DNA of 64,000 nt from Paenibacillus naphthalenovorans (GTDB taxonomy: Bacteria > Bacillota > Bacilli > Paenibacillales > NBRC-103111). The stretch spans positions 84,454 to 148,453 of the forward strand of contig NZ_FNDY01000010.1 of the NCBI RefSeq assembly GCF_900099895.1. The letters are read 5' to 3'. The notes under the pieces are model-generated. The model saw nothing but the letters and a program-made list of their open reading frames with translations. It did not search any database and had not been told where the DNA came from. Made by a program: the position numbers and the translations under genes. Positions 17,360 to 27,674 of the stretch are shown here, piece after piece (the first letter of the stretch is position 1; each line of letters starts with the position of its first letter).

Positions 17360-17719
17360 ATGGTACCCGATGCCCTCTCGAACCCGAAGGTTCCCGCACC
17401 CTTGGCAACAGATCTGAAGCTCCAGCAAATCTTAGATTCTTCCACGCCCCTTTGCAAGGAAGACATTGTCTGGATGCTCGAATTCATTAAAAAAAAGGTG
17501 GCCGAGGAAGATCCGAATTTAAAAGATCTTTCCCAGCCACGACTGCTTCAAAACTTTCGCTATTTTGCTGAAATCGCCCTGATGCTGATTCAACGGCGCA
17601 ACGGATTCGATCAGGATGCCGACCGGCTGAAGCTTTGGCTGGCCGAGGCCTCTTACGGATTGCATCCGGCCAGAACCCGTTCGCTCAGGCAGGCCGCTCT
17701 AAATGATGAGAAGGCTTAG
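17360..17719 (+). CDS. Conserved hypothetical protein
   Basis: 119-residue soluble, mainly helical protein that I do not recognise. The central part ([20 protein letters not shown], then [19 protein letters not shown]) would pack as a small helical bundle; there is no signal peptide, metal site or nucleotide motif. ATG at 17360 has AAAGGAGA nine bases upstream, which I prefer over the longer open frame. Its stop overlaps the 3' end of convergent gnd by four bases. Confidence 0.7.
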   Translation: MVPDALSNPKVPAPLATDLKLQQILDSSTPLCKEDIVWMLEFIKKKVAEEDPNLKDLSQPRLLQNFRYFAEIALMLIQRRNGFDQDADRLKLWLAEASYGLHPARTRSLRQAALNDEKA

Positions 17720-19128
17720 TTTTCCATCCATTGGTAATGGAAGGTTCCTTCTTTGTCCACGCGCTTGAACGTATGAGCTCCAAAATAGTCCCGCTGCGCT
17801 TGCAGCAGATTAGCAGGCAGACGCTCCGTCCGATAGCTGTCGTAATAGGCCAGCGCGGAAGCGAAGGCTGGCACCGGAATGCCGCGGCTAATGGCGGTCG
17901 CCACCACGGTTCTCCATGCTTCCTGATAGTTTTCCACGATCCCCTTGAAGTACTCGTCAAGCAGAAGGTTTTTAAGTTCCGGATTGCGGTCATACGCATC
18001 CTTGATGTTTTGCAGGAATCGGGCGCGGATAATGCAGCCGCCGCGGAAAATCATGGCGATGTTGCCGTATTGCAGATCCCATCCGTATTCTTCGCTTGCG
18101 GCTCTCATTTGAGCGAAGCCCTGTGCGTAGGAGCAAATTTTGCTCGCATACAGCGCTTTGCGCACGGCTTCGATAAATTCCTTGCGGTCGCCTTCGAATA
18201 CTGCCAGCTTCGGACCGTTAAGCACCTTGCTTGCGGCCACCCGTTCTTCTTTCATGGCGGAAAGGAAGCGGGAAAATACCGACTCGGTGATGATGGAAAG
18301 CGGCACGCCGAGATCAAGTGCGCTTTGGCTGGTCCATTTGCCTGTTCCCTTTTGGCCGGCCGAGTCGAGAATGACATCAACCATCGGTTTGCCCGTTTCC
18401 TGATCATATTTGGTGAAAATATCCGCCGTAATCTCAATCAGATAGCTGTCCAATTCGCCTTTGTTCCAGTCGGCGAATATTTCATGAAGCTCCCGAGTAT
18501 TAACGCCCAGGACGTCCTTCAGCAGCTGATAAGCTTCGCAAATCAACTGCATATCTCCATACTCAATTCCGTTATGCACCATTTTGACGTAGTGGCCAGC
18601 GCCGTCCGGACCAATGTATGTGCAGCAAGGGTCGCCGTTTACTTTAGCGGAAATGGCTGTCAGAATCGGAGCCACCAACTCGTAGGCATCCTTCTGTCCT
18701 CCTGGCATAATCGCCGGTCCTTTCAAAGCGCCTTCTTCGCCACCCGATACGCCGGTACCGATAAAACGGAGGCCGTGCGCCTGCAATTCTTTATTACGGC
18801 GCTGCGTGTCCGGGAAGAACGCGTTGCCGCCGTCGATGATAATATCCCCCTGCTCAAGATGGGGAATCAACTGATTAATCGTATCGTCGGTCGCCTTTCC
18901 GGCTTGGACCATGATCAAGATTTTACGCGGTTTCTCAAGCGAAGCGACGAATTCCTCAATGCTGTATGTACCGACCAATCGCTTGCCCGGCGATTCGGAC
19001 AACAGCGCATCGGTTTTTTCGCGGGAACGGTTGTATACGGAAACGCTGAATCCTCTGCTTTCGATATTCAAAGCCAAATTCTTGCCCATGACAGCAAGTC
19101 CGATTACGCCAACCTGTTGTTTCGACAT
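17716..19128 (-). CDS. gnd: 6-phosphogluconate dehydrogenase, decarboxylating
   Basis: 470-residue enzyme converting 6-phosphogluconate to ribulose 5-phosphate and CO2. NAD(P)-binding loop [17 protein letters not shown] with Tyr-Asn-Arg-Ser after the second strand ([10 protein letters not shown]), which suggests NADP preference; substrate motifs [20 protein letters not shown] and [14 protein letters not shown]-terminal [16 protein letters not shown]. Full family length. It is the last gene of a reverse-strand run with a mannonate-type SDR, a gluconokinase-type kinase, a LarA-like gene and a LacI regulator, and so probably receives their 6-phosphogluconate. Confidence 0.96.
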   Translation of the reverse strand: MSKQQVGVIGLAVMGKNLALNIESRGFSVSVYNRSREKTDALLSESPGKRLVGTYSIEEFVASLEKPRKILIMVQAGKATDDTINQLIPHLEQGDIIIDGGNAFFPDTQRRNKELQAHGLRFIGTGVSGGEEGALKGPAIMPGGQKDAYELVAPILTAISAKVNGDPCCTYIGPDGAGHYVKMVHNGIEYGDMQLICEAYQLLKDVLGVNTRELHEIFADWNKGELDSYLIEITADIFTKYDQETGKPMVDVILDSAGQKGTGKWTSQSALDLGVPLSIITESVFSRFLSAMKEERVAASKVLNGPKLAVFEGDRKEFIEAVRKALYASKICSYAQGFAQMRAASEEYGWDLQYGNIAMIFRGGCIIRARFLQNIKDAYDRNPELKNLLLDEYFKGIVENYQEAWRTVVATAISRGIPVPAFASALAYYDSYRTERLPANLLQAQRDYFGAHTFKRVDKEGTFHYQWMEN

Positions 19129-19195
19129 AAGTCTCTCTCTTCCTTCCTTATCCTTATTGAATTGCTGACGATTTCAAAAAGAAAAGCAGCTCTCT

Positions 19196-19969
19196 CTAGA
19201 TCGTCATCGCCCCGAAGCCCCCGTCCACCCGAAGAAGGGCTCCCGTAACAAAGCCGGACGCCTTCTCCGAGGCCAAATACACGGCAGCCCCCTGAAGCTC
19301 CTCCGCTTCGCCGAACCGGTTCATCGGCGTGTGCCTCATGATCGCATCAACCCGGTCGGGCGACAGGATCTTACGGTTCTGCTCAGCCGGGAAGAAGCCT
19401 GGAATAATAGCGTTCACGCGCACTCGCGCCGGCGCAAATTCGCGCGCCAAAAACTGCGTCACGTTGTTGACCGCCGCTTTGGAAGCGGAATAAGTGAATA
19501 CGCGGGAGAGCGGAGGCTCGGAGGAAACGGAGGAAATATTGATGATGCTGCCTCCCTCGCCTTTATCAACCATATGCTTCCCAAAAATTTGACAAGCCAA
19601 CACCACGCTTTTCAGATTTACATCCATGATCGCATCCCATTCGTCCATCTGCAGCTCAAAGAACGGCGTCGGGCTGTTCATTCCGGGACAGTTCATCAGC
19701 ACGTCGCAGCGGCCCGTCCAAGCCAGAACCTCCGACAATACCCGCCTCAGATCGTCTGCGTTGGTCGCGTCGGCAGAGAAGCATCGCGCTTTACCTCCCG
19801 CCTCCTCCACACGCTTGGCCACCTCTTCGGATTTCTCCATGTTGCGTCCTACAATCGCCACATCCGCGCCGTGTCCGCCCAAGCCGACTGCCATGGCGCC
19901 GCCCAAAGTACTGTTGCCGCCGATGATGACGGCTGTTTTTCCCGTAAGATCGAATAAATTCATGCTCAT
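19196..19969 (-). CDS. SDR oxidoreductase of the D-mannonate/fructuronate type
   Basis: 257-residue short-chain dehydrogenase. Catalytic Tyr/Lys in FTYSASKAAVNNV and Ser in NISSVSS. The C-terminal half reads GFFPAEQNRKIL, TPMNRFGEAEEL and ASGFVTGALLRVDGGFGAM; the FPAEQNR block is the mark of the YjmF/UxuB-type D-mannonate oxidoreductase group. The nucleotide loop is unusual (IIGGNSTLGGAMA rather than TGxxxGIG) and NNAG is replaced by NCPG. SD AAGGGGG. It follows the FGGY kinase by 15 bases. Gluconate 5-dehydrogenase is an alternative reading. Substrate is an inference from motif and operon. Confidence 0.8.
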   Translation of the reverse strand: MSMNLFDLTGKTAVIIGGNSTLGGAMAVGLGGHGADVAIVGRNMEKSEEVAKRVEEAGGKARCFSADATNADDLRRVLSEVLAWTGRCDVLMNCPGMNSPTPFFELQMDEWDAIMDVNLKSVVLACQIFGKHMVDKGEGGSIINISSVSSEPPLSRVFTYSASKAAVNNVTQFLAREFAPARVRVNAIIPGFFPAEQNRKILSPDRVDAIMRHTPMNRFGEAEELQGAAVYLASEKASGFVTGALLRVDGGFGAMTI

Positions 19970-19984
19970 GGTCGAAAAGCCCCC

Positions 19985-21544
19985 TTAGGATTGCGTGTGC
20001 GTCAATTGGAAAGCGGCGATGGCATCAAACTCGTCCTTCAACTGATGGTACACACGATTATAAATTTTTGTCAACTGTCGATATATTTCGTGGTTCCGCT
20101 CACTGGCCTGAAGCGACTGTTCCACATGCATCCAATCATGCACGCTGGAGAAGTCTGCGATCTCTCCAAGCGCCAGCATGCCTAACTGGGCCGCCCCGAG
20201 ACCGGAACTCTCAATGGTATTCGGTACGGCGACGTCCGTGCCAAGCACATCGGCCATCATCTGCAGCCAGAAAGGCGATCTTGCAAACCCTCCCGAGGCG
20301 CGCACTTCCCTGGTCGGACCGCCCAGCTCCTCAAGAGCCTTCACGACCGAATGGATCCGGTACATGACGCCTTCGAGCACGGCGCGAATCATGTGTTTCT
20401 TCTGATGATACAAGGATAATCCGAAAAAGACGCCGCGAGCATTCGCGTTCCAATAAGGCGCGCGTTCTCCGGACAGCAGCGGAAGAAAGATCAATCCGTC
20501 CGAGCCCGCAGATACTTCGCGCGCCAGCGCCGTTAAGTAATCATACGGATCCATTCCGCGGCGCCGGCCTTCTTCCGCTTCCGCCGTGGCTAACTGGTCT
20601 CGCACCCAGCGGAACATGATGCCACCGTTGTTGATCGCCCCTCCGACGACCCAGAAATCCTCCTTTAAGGCATAGCAGAACAACCGGCCTTGCGGATCTG
20701 TCACCGGCTCGCGCACGACGCCTCTCACAGCGCCGCTTGTCCCTATAGTCACGGCATACACTCCCTGGTCCAGGGCTCCTACGCCGAGGTTCGCCAGAAC
20801 GCCGTCGGAAGCCCCCACTACAAATGGAGTATCTTCCGCGAGCCCCATCGAAGCGGCAGCATTCGCGTTCATGCCCTGCAGGATGCAGGTCGTGGGTACC
20901 GGGTCAGACAGCTGTTCGCGTCGAACGCCGCAGGCCGCGAGCGCTCCTTCGTCCCATTCCAGCCTGCGCAGATTGAACAACCCCGTAGCGCTGGCTATGG
21001 AATAATCGATGACCAGCTTACCGAACAGCCTGGCAAATACATATTCTTTAATTCCGATAAATTTGTAGGCCTGATCGAACAGGTCGGGCCGATGGTCGCG
21101 GAACCACATCAGCTTAAGCAGCGGGGACATCGGATGAATCGGCGTTCCCGTATTCCGGTAAATATCAAGTCCATTTAACTCTTCTTTCAGCACCTTCACG
21201 TAAGCTGCACTGCGGTTATCCGCCCAAGTGATGCAGCGTGTCAGCGGCCGCAGTTCCTTATCCACCGCCATCAGACTGTGCATCGCCGAGCTGAACGATA
21301 CACACAGCACCTGCCCCGGCAGAACGGCGGCTTTGCGTACCACCGTACGAACAGCGGTCAGCACCGCTTGGAAGATTTCATCCGGATCCTGCTCGGCCAT
21401 ATCAGGCGCAGGCGTAAACAAAGGATATTCCACGGAATGAGAAGCAAGCACTCTGCCGCTCCGGTCGATCACAAGCGTTTTGGTGCTCGTGGTGCCGATA
21501 TCCGCTGAAATGATATAAGGCTTTTGTACTGACGAACCAATCAT
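19985..21544 (-). CDS. gntK: FGGY-family carbohydrate kinase, probable gluconokinase
   Basis: 519-residue sugar kinase. N-terminal phosphate loop ISADIGTTSTKTLVID, then WADNRS, the ATP-site stretch FVVGASDGVLANLGVGA, ITIGTSGAVR-like VTIGTSGAVRGV, and EVRASGGFARSPFWLQMMADV, a common feature of gluconokinases. It would give 6-phosphogluconate for gnd, the last gene of the operon. The ATG directly follows the larA-like stop codon (TAAATG), so translation is coupled. FGGY members vary in substrate, so xylulose or another aldonate remains possible; operon context favours gluconate. Confidence 0.85.
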   Translation of the reverse strand: MIGSSVQKPYIISADIGTTSTKTLVIDRSGRVLASHSVEYPLFTPAPDMAEQDPDEIFQAVLTAVRTVVRKAAVLPGQVLCVSFSSAMHSLMAVDKELRPLTRCITWADNRSAAYVKVLKEELNGLDIYRNTGTPIHPMSPLLKLMWFRDHRPDLFDQAYKFIGIKEYVFARLFGKLVIDYSIASATGLFNLRRLEWDEGALAACGVRREQLSDPVPTTCILQGMNANAAASMGLAEDTPFVVGASDGVLANLGVGALDQGVYAVTIGTSGAVRGVVREPVTDPQGRLFCYALKEDFWVVGGAINNGGIMFRWVRDQLATAEAEEGRRRGMDPYDYLTALAREVSAGSDGLIFLPLLSGERAPYWNANARGVFFGLSLYHQKKHMIRAVLEGVMYRIHSVVKALEELGGPTREVRASGGFARSPFWLQMMADVLGTDVAVPNTIESSGLGAAQLGMLALGEIADFSSVHDWMHVEQSLQASERNHEIYRQLTKIYNRVYHQLKDEFDAIAAFQLTHTQS

Positions 21545-22813
21545 TTAAATCAAGTTCCCTTCCTTGTTGAATGGCAAGTCGTATGGTTCGGTTAAAATCT
21601 CAATGTCCGGATGAAGCCTTGCTTCTTCCAGCAAATTCACGGAAATCTCGATTTCACCGAGGTGCAGCGTGTCTTGAATCCGTACCAAGCGGCATTTGGT
21701 ATAATCCAGAATGTTGCATGTTTTTATTGCGGCTTTGATGGCGTAAAAATCGTTTTCGAGCGTCGTCGCAATTTTGGTCGGCGCACAAACGGTAGACGTC
21801 AGGCCATTGGCATACGTGGCAGCCAGATCCATTTTATCCACCAGGCGCTGGGTTGTAAAATCGGCCGTTCCCACCCCGTTTGCATTGCCTTTGGTCTCCG
21901 GCGTCGTATCGAGGACAACCATCTTGGATACGTCCGGTCCGCCATGCGCATAAGGCGTAGGATAGCGGCCGGTCACGTTCGGGTCCATGCCGTCTCCGCT
22001 AATATTTTTTCCGATATAATCAATGACCAGCACATCGATTTGATCGAATAAAATTTTAGGCAGCCGTGCTTTGGCGATCTTCAATAGTTCGATCTCGCGC
22101 TCCTCGATTTGCTCCGCGGGCAGAACCTCGACGATACACGTTTGGTCATAGGCGTTCTCAACCAGCGCAATTCCGAATACGATCGGCAGTTTGTCCAGCA
22201 TAATGCGCGCCATGGCAGGCACATTCTCCGCCATATATTTAAATCCGAGCTGATGGCACGCTTCCGCCCCCTTCTGTTTGCCGAGGCCGATGGAAATCAT
22301 TTTCATAATTCCGCTTTCGATCGGCCCGCGGAAGGCGGTGTGCGGTTTCACACGGTTAATAACGATAATCGCGTCCGCTTCCGAAGCATACTTGTCCACA
22401 TACACCGGCAGACCGTTGGGAAGCTGATCGATCTTCACCACTTCCATGGAGGAACGGATCGGCGCGCCCATCGCTTCCTCGGTTATGCCAAGGTGATGGA
22501 GCACCTCCCTCTGCCCCTCAGCCGTTGCTCCTCCGTGGCTTCCCATGCACGGAACGATAAACGGGTGCGCTCCCGCCTGTTTAATCGCATCTATCGTCGT
22601 TTTGGTCAACGCGGCGATATTAGCCACGCCCCGGCTGCCCACAGCGACGGCGACCTGCTGCCCCGGCTTGATTCGGTCGATCGCCCCGGGCTTCCCAAGC
22701 TCTTTAACCAACTCTTCGACCGGATTCTCCAGCTTGTCTCCATTGAATTTTTGCCGGATCTTGACTACTTGCGGAATCGGGATATCTTGAAGCAGTTCTC
22801 TTAATATGCTCAT
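21545..22813 (-). CDS. LarA-family nickel-dependent racemase/epimerase homologue
   Basis: 422-residue protein of the lactate-racemase (LarA, DUF2088) superfamily, which uses a nickel-pincer nucleotide cofactor. PCMGSHGGATAEGQ (His93) matches the catalytic-His loop of LarA. RVKPHTAFRGPIESGIMKM places His158 and Lys171, with His187 later. Their offsets fit LarA His174/Lys184/His200 with a three-residue insertion, Lys184 being the cofactor attachment site. Known members of the superfamily act on lactate, malate, hydroxyglutarate and on D-gluconate at C2. In a gluconokinase operon a gluconate/mannonate 2-epimerase is a fair guess. larB, larC and larE, needed for the cofactor, are not in this window. 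Confidence 0.82.
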   Translation of the reverse strand: MSILRELLQDIPIPQVVKIRQKFNGDKLENPVEELVKELGKPGAIDRIKPGQQVAVAVGSRGVANIAALTKTTIDAIKQAGAHPFIVPCMGSHGGATAEGQREVLHHLGITEEAMGAPIRSSMEVVKIDQLPNGLPVYVDKYASEADAIIVINRVKPHTAFRGPIESGIMKMISIGLGKQKGAEACHQLGFKYMAENVPAMARIMLDKLPIVFGIALVENAYDQTCIVEVLPAEQIEEREIELLKIAKARLPKILFDQIDVLVIDYIGKNISGDGMDPNVTGRYPTPYAHGGPDVSKMVVLDTTPETKGNANGVGTADFTTQRLVDKMDLAATYANGLTSTVCAPTKIATTLENDFYAIKAAIKTCNILDYTKCRLVRIQDTLHLGEIEISVNLLEEARLHPDIEILTEPYDLPFNKEGNLI

Positions 22814-22821
22814 TGCTCTTG

Positions 22822-23885
<1,064 letters not shown>

Positions 23886-23966
23886 TGCTCTTTTTATTCA
23901 TCTTTCTTTCGTCACGCAGACCTCTTTTTACCGTTCCTTTCCGCTGCATTCTTCATTCAGGCTGAC

Positions 23967-24006
23967 ATACGAAACGGCCCATGCGGATACACAGGCCGTT
24001 TCACAT
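23967..24006 (-). terminator. Intrinsic terminator after the gene at 24014-24610
   Basis: GAAACGGCC (23971-23979) and GGCCGTTTC (23994-24002) pair perfectly, with outer bases (ATACG/CGTAT) extending the symmetry. It isolates the gluconate-type operon from the gene upstream. Confidence 0.7.
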
Positions 24007-24013
24007 TTCGTAT

Positions 24014-24610
24014 TCACATTTCAAGCAGTAGCATTTCATGCCTTAGCTCCTTCAACCTTTCTTTACATGCATCGGCGGTTTCGCGGTCTCCGTTCTGCAG
24101 CGCTTCGTGCAGAACGGCCAGTTCGTAATCAAGCTCCAGCCTCAACACCGGGATACGTTCATCCGGACGTCTGGAACGGAACGCCTGCATCATTTCCTCC
24201 ACCGTTACGACAGGTTCTTTTTGGAATAACACTTTATGCTCCACCCCCGAGATTTCCACCATCCGAATGATTTGGCCGAACATGATGTTTTCGATCAGGA
24301 TTTGCCGGTCTTTAAAGCGTTTGACGACAGCATGACCTCGTGTATCCCCGATCATTTTCTCCATGAGCTCCGCGAGCTTCTCATCCTTAAAGGAGTAGTT
24401 GCCAACAATCTTGTACCTTTCTCCTATCCTTTGGAATTTTAATTTTACCAGCTTGCGGCCGGTCCGGATGGAAACGATAAATTGCTGATCACTTTCATTC
24501 CAATACAAGGAATAACCTTCTTGTATAAGTGTTTTGATGAAGTTACGGATTAGCCGACGATCAAATCGTAACTCAAGGTTGCAATATTCCACTTCATGAC
24601 TTTTACTCAC
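24014..24610 (-). CDS. Conserved hypothetical protein
   Basis: 198-residue soluble protein, unrecognised. It begins with an alpha/beta region (CNLELRFDRRLIRNFIKTLI, then YWNESDQQFIVSIRTG) and ends in a charged helix rich in Glu, Leu and Arg (DRETADACKERLKELRHEM) that looks like a coiled coil. No catalytic or metal motif is visible. GTG start with a GGAGGG SD six bases upstream. It stands alone, with a terminator after it. Confidence 0.72.
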   Translation of the reverse strand: MSKSHEVEYCNLELRFDRRLIRNFIKTLIQEGYSLYWNESDQQFIVSIRTGRKLVKLKFQRIGERYKIVGNYSFKDEKLAELMEKMIGDTRGHAVVKRFKDRQILIENIMFGQIIRMVEISGVEHKVLFQKEPVVTVEEMMQAFRSRRPDERIPVLRLELDYELAVLHEALQNGDRETADACKERLKELRHEMLLLEM

Positions 24611-25032
24611 GGCAATCCCTCCTCAGGTAGAATAGCAAGAACAAAGTTTCATCGGTTGCGTTGAACATTGCTGGGTCAGACATTGTCTATGATAACGACG
24701 AGTAGCGGATCCAACCTGCAATATCTTTGATAGAATTTTCTGATTTTTCTGTTTCTTAGTTCTATCTTATTATGAATCATATGTTTTAGCAACTTGGATT
24801 ATTGTCTTTTTTTACGAAATTCGAACCTAATTTTTTGAATGGCCTGGCACAGGGAAACAAGAGGAAGGAGAAACTGAGGCCGATAAACAGCGGAAGGCTT
24901 GTAAAACAAAACATCGCCCAGGAGTTGTTTCCTGAGCGAGAACGTGTTGAATTTATCCTATTGCGGTACAACGCTATATACCGGGTTGTATAGACGGCAA
25001 GCGGTAACGCTTCATCGGGAGTCTCGGGAAAC
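24611..25032. other. 422-bp intergenic stretch without a convincing gene
   Basis: AT-rich. It contains the promoter region of the hypothetical gene at 24014-24610 and the terminator of the stalk-domain gene at 25033-25935. Short open frames here lack SD sites and protein-like composition, so I call none. Confidence 0.6.
24903..24937 (-). terminator. Intrinsic terminator after the stalk-domain gene
   Basis: On the reverse strand GCTCAGGA pairs with TCCTGGGC around AACAAC (24916-24937), followed by GATGTTTTGTTTTA. Confidence 0.65.
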
Positions 25033-25935
25033 TTAAGGATTCTCCCGCTTGATCGCTTCGTCCTCCAGATCCGTCTTCGAGTAAATATTCACTGTATAGC
25101 TCGTATTCAGCCAATCGGAGTTTTTATTCACCTTAAGCCGGTCTTTCCAATAGCGTTCGAAAACGTAGCCATCCTGCGCGCGTACCGTTTCCAGATAGTA
25201 ATAATCGTACATATCCTCTTCGCCTGTTACTTTATCGATAATGATTGGCTTTCTATACATATATATGTTGTCGTAATTCGCGACAAGGGTGTTTTTAACA
25301 TGGCTCCGCAGCATTTTCAGCTTCTCGGGATGAAGCTCCCCATTGATGACATACGATTCGTAGTCGGCGGAATACACCTGTTCAGGGGTCTCACGCAGCC
25401 TTTTATTCAATTCGCTCTCACTGATGAATAATGCGCCTGTCAAGCGCTCCTTGGCCTTATTCAGACCGTTGGTGTCTATACCCATTCGCTTGACGTCCGA
25501 CTCCCGGTAATACGGGGCATAGTTGGTCGAACTGTTGTTGTATGTAATCAGCATCGGGTATTCCGCCCCGAGATATTTCAGTGTGATGGAATACGGATTA
25601 TAGAGCTCGATGGATTCATAGTTCGGATTCCGCTCCTCCACCTTCTGCTCCGGGTTGATCCGGCTGTTAATATAAATCGTTTTGGTCTCGCCCCTCCACA
25701 AGACGTTGGCCCCCATCAGGCGTCCCAGTTCAGCTAAAGGCAAATAGCTTTTGTCTTCATAAATCAGCGGCGGGCCCGACAATTGAACAGGCTTGCCGTC
25801 CAGCACCAACCGGAAATCCGGACGCAAATAAGCCTCTACCTTCTGCAGCACATCCTCTGCATATACCCCTGCGGTAAAAGTGCTCCCCATTAAAGCTGCC
25901 ATCCAAAAAACGCGTTTAATCCGATTCATCGTCAT
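25033..25935 (-). CDS. Secreted stalk-domain (copper amine oxidase N-like) protein
   Basis: 300-residue exported protein. N-terminal signal peptide (residues 1-26, ending VYAED). Residues about 38-92 form a copper-amine-oxidase N-terminal-like stalk domain: FRLVLDGKPVQLSGPPLIYEDKS-type strand pattern, YLPLAELGRLMGANVLW, KTIYINS. The remaining 200 residues are Tyr- and Asn-rich and unrecognised. Such proteins are abundant in Paenibacillus cell envelopes; function is unknown. Two more stalk-domain proteins are in this window (36700 and 52314). ATG at 25935 with AGAAAGG five bases upstream. Confidence 0.82.
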   Translation of the reverse strand: MTMNRIKRVFWMAALMGSTFTAGVYAEDVLQKVEAYLRPDFRLVLDGKPVQLSGPPLIYEDKSYLPLAELGRLMGANVLWRGETKTIYINSRINPEQKVEERNPNYESIELYNPYSITLKYLGAEYPMLITYNNSSTNYAPYYRESDVKRMGIDTNGLNKAKERLTGALFISESELNKRLRETPEQVYSADYESYVINGELHPEKLKMLRSHVKNTLVANYDNIYMYRKPIIIDKVTGEEDMYDYYYLETVRAQDGYVFERYWKDRLKVNKNSDWLNTSYTVNIYSKTDLEDEAIKRENP

Positions 25936-26021
25936 TCAAACCTTTCTATTCATAAGGAAAATAATGGACATACTTATATACAATACGACATATTTCTGTC
26001 GAAATCCTGCAAAAAATGGTG

Positions 26022-26049
26022 TTGACAAGACTTTTAATTCCTATAAAAT
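26022..26049 (+). promoter_or_regulatory. Sigma-A promoter of the Ssu-type ABC operon
   Basis: TTGACA (26022-26027), 16-base spacer, TAAAAT (26044-26049), about 40 bases before the start codon. I see no S-box or other riboswitch in the short leader. Confidence 0.6.
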
Positions 26050-26090
26050 TAGTTGGTATGATTGTTCGCATATCAAGGAGAGTGACCACG

Positions 26091-26930
26091 TTGATTGAAA
26101 TCAAAAACGTCAGCAAAACGTTTCATCAGCGCACGGGAGGCACCTTTACGGCCATAGACAATGTATCGCTCACGATCAACAAAGGCGAATTCGTTTCGCT
26201 GCTCGGACCTTCCGGCTGCGGCAAATCGACCTTGTTGAATCTCGTTGCCGGACTGGAGCAAGCCGAGCAAGGGACGATTACCGTGAATGGAAAACCGTGC
26301 AGTACGCCGGGGCCCGACCGCGTCGTTGTGTTTCAGGAACATGCGCTGTTTCCATGGCTGACGGTTCTCGATAACGTAGCCTTCGGTTTAAAACAAAAAG
26401 GCATAGGAAAAAAAGAACGCGAAGCTTTGGCAATGGAGCAGATTAAAGCGGTACACCTCAGCAAGTTTGCCGACCGTTATCCCCATGAGCTCTCCGGAGG
26501 TATGAAGCAGCGGGCGGCCATAGCCCGCGCGCTGGCTATGGACCCTGAAATTTTATTGATGGACGAGCCTTTCGCGGCGCTGGACGAGCAGACCCGACTG
26601 ATTTTGCATAAAGAATTAGAAGAAATCTGGATGCGCACGCGCAAGACCATTCTGTTTATTACGCATAATATCCGGGAAGCGGTTGTCCTCTCGGACCGTG
26701 TGCTCGTCATGTCGACCCGACCGGGCACGATTAAGAAAGAGTTCGCCGTGAGGGCGGCTCGTCCCCGGGATTACTCCGATTCCGTCTTGCACCACGTAGA
26801 AGCCAGCGTTATGGAAGCGTTGGCCGATGAACTTGAAAAAGTGGTAAAGGAGGAGATGGGCGATGAGTACAGCATTAAGAAGAAGCCTCTTTCTGATTCT
26901 TCTGCTGATAGCATGGGAAGCGGGATATAG
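26091..26930 (+). CDS. ssuB: ABC importer ATP-binding subunit, SsuB/TauB type
   Basis: 279-residue ATPase of a sulfonate/nitrate/taurine-type importer. Walker A GPSGCGKSTLLNLVAG, Q-loop VVFQEHALFPWLTVLDNVAFG, signature LSGGMKQRAAIARAL, Walker B ILLMDEPFAALD, switch His in FITHNIREAV. TTG start chosen with AAGGAGAG eight bases upstream; the longer open frame has no SD. The final 68 bases overlap the permease gene in another frame. No sulfonate monooxygenase gene follows, so substrate is uncertain (aliphatic sulfonate, taurine, nitrate or a thiamine precursor). Confidence 0.88.
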   Translation: MIEIKNVSKTFHQRTGGTFTAIDNVSLTINKGEFVSLLGPSGCGKSTLLNLVAGLEQAEQGTITVNGKPCSTPGPDRVVVFQEHALFPWLTVLDNVAFGLKQKGIGKKEREALAMEQIKAVHLSKFADRYPHELSGGMKQRAAIARALAMDPEILLMDEPFAALDEQTRLILHKELEEIWMRTRKTILFITHNIREAVVLSDRVLVMSTRPGTIKKEFAVRAARPRDYSDSVLHHVEASVMEALADELEKVVKEEMGDEYSIKKKPLSDSSADSMGSGI

Positions 26931-27627
26931 AATTTTCGACTGGGGCTGGAAGTTCCCTTCCGTGCTTCAGACCTTCCAGGCATTCTATGACGGGCTGGTT
27001 CACGGACAGCTGCTGGAGGCTACCTATCAAAGTTTGAAGAGACTTCTGATGGCCTTTATTCTGGCGATCGTGGTCGGCACGGTGCTCGGCTTTTTGTTCG
27101 CGCGCTATCGTCTTATTGACGATACGATCGGCTTTCTGGTCGTTGCGCTGCAGACGATTCCGAGCATCGCCTGGCTCCCGTTTGCGATTATCTGGTTTGG
27201 CATGAGCGATTTTGCCGTAATCTTTATCACCACGCTCGGGGCGACCTGGACCATGGCCATGGCGAGCCGGACCGGGATCAAGAACATTCCGACCCTTTAT
27301 ATTAAGGCAGCGCAAACGATGGGCACCGGGAATGGACTGCGGATGTTCTATCAGGTGATGGTCCCCGCCGCTTTCCCCCATATGATGACTGGTGTGCGCG
27401 TTGCCTGGGCGTTTGCCTGGCGGGCGCTGGTTGCCGGCGAATTGATCGCCAAAGGCGTGGGGCTTGGCCAACTGCTTCAGGACGGACGCAATCTGGCGGA
27501 TACGGCGCTGATGCTTTGCATCGTCATTATCATCGCTGTGCTGGGTACGATATCCGACCATTTCTGCTTCAAGCGTCTGGAGGATAAGCTGCTGGTCCGT
27601 TATGGCCTGATCAGCACCAAAAAATAA
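26863..27627 (+). CDS. ssuC: ABC importer permease, SsuC/TauC type
   Basis: 254-residue inner-membrane subunit with about six helices. The EAA loop that contacts the ATPase reads KAAQTMGTGNGLRMFYQVMVPAAFPHMMTGVR, and the C-terminal RALVAGELIAKGVGLGQLLQDGR is typical of the SsuC/TauC/NrtB branch. GGAGG lies nine bases before the ATG, inside the end of ssuB, so the 68-base overlap seems genuine and implies coupled translation. Confidence 0.9.
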   Translation: MSTALRRSLFLILLLIAWEAGYRIFDWGWKFPSVLQTFQAFYDGLVHGQLLEATYQSLKRLLMAFILAIVVGTVLGFLFARYRLIDDTIGFLVVALQTIPSIAWLPFAIIWFGMSDFAVIFITTLGATWTMAMASRTGIKNIPTLYIKAAQTMGTGNGLRMFYQVMVPAAFPHMMTGVRVAWAFAWRALVAGELIAKGVGLGQLLQDGRNLADTALMLCIVIIIAVLGTISDHFCFKRLEDKLLVRYGLISTKK

Positions 27628-27674
27628 GGATCTTATCGATCCGGTCACACAACCAAAAAGGAGAGGGTTTACAG

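Noticed and set aside
17731..19248. 505-codon + strand frame opposite gnd
   Set aside because: It is a shadow of gnd, which shows complete motifs on the other strand.
24786..24993. Short frames on both strands
   Set aside because: No SD, no start support, and part of the region forms the terminator of the stalk-domain gene.
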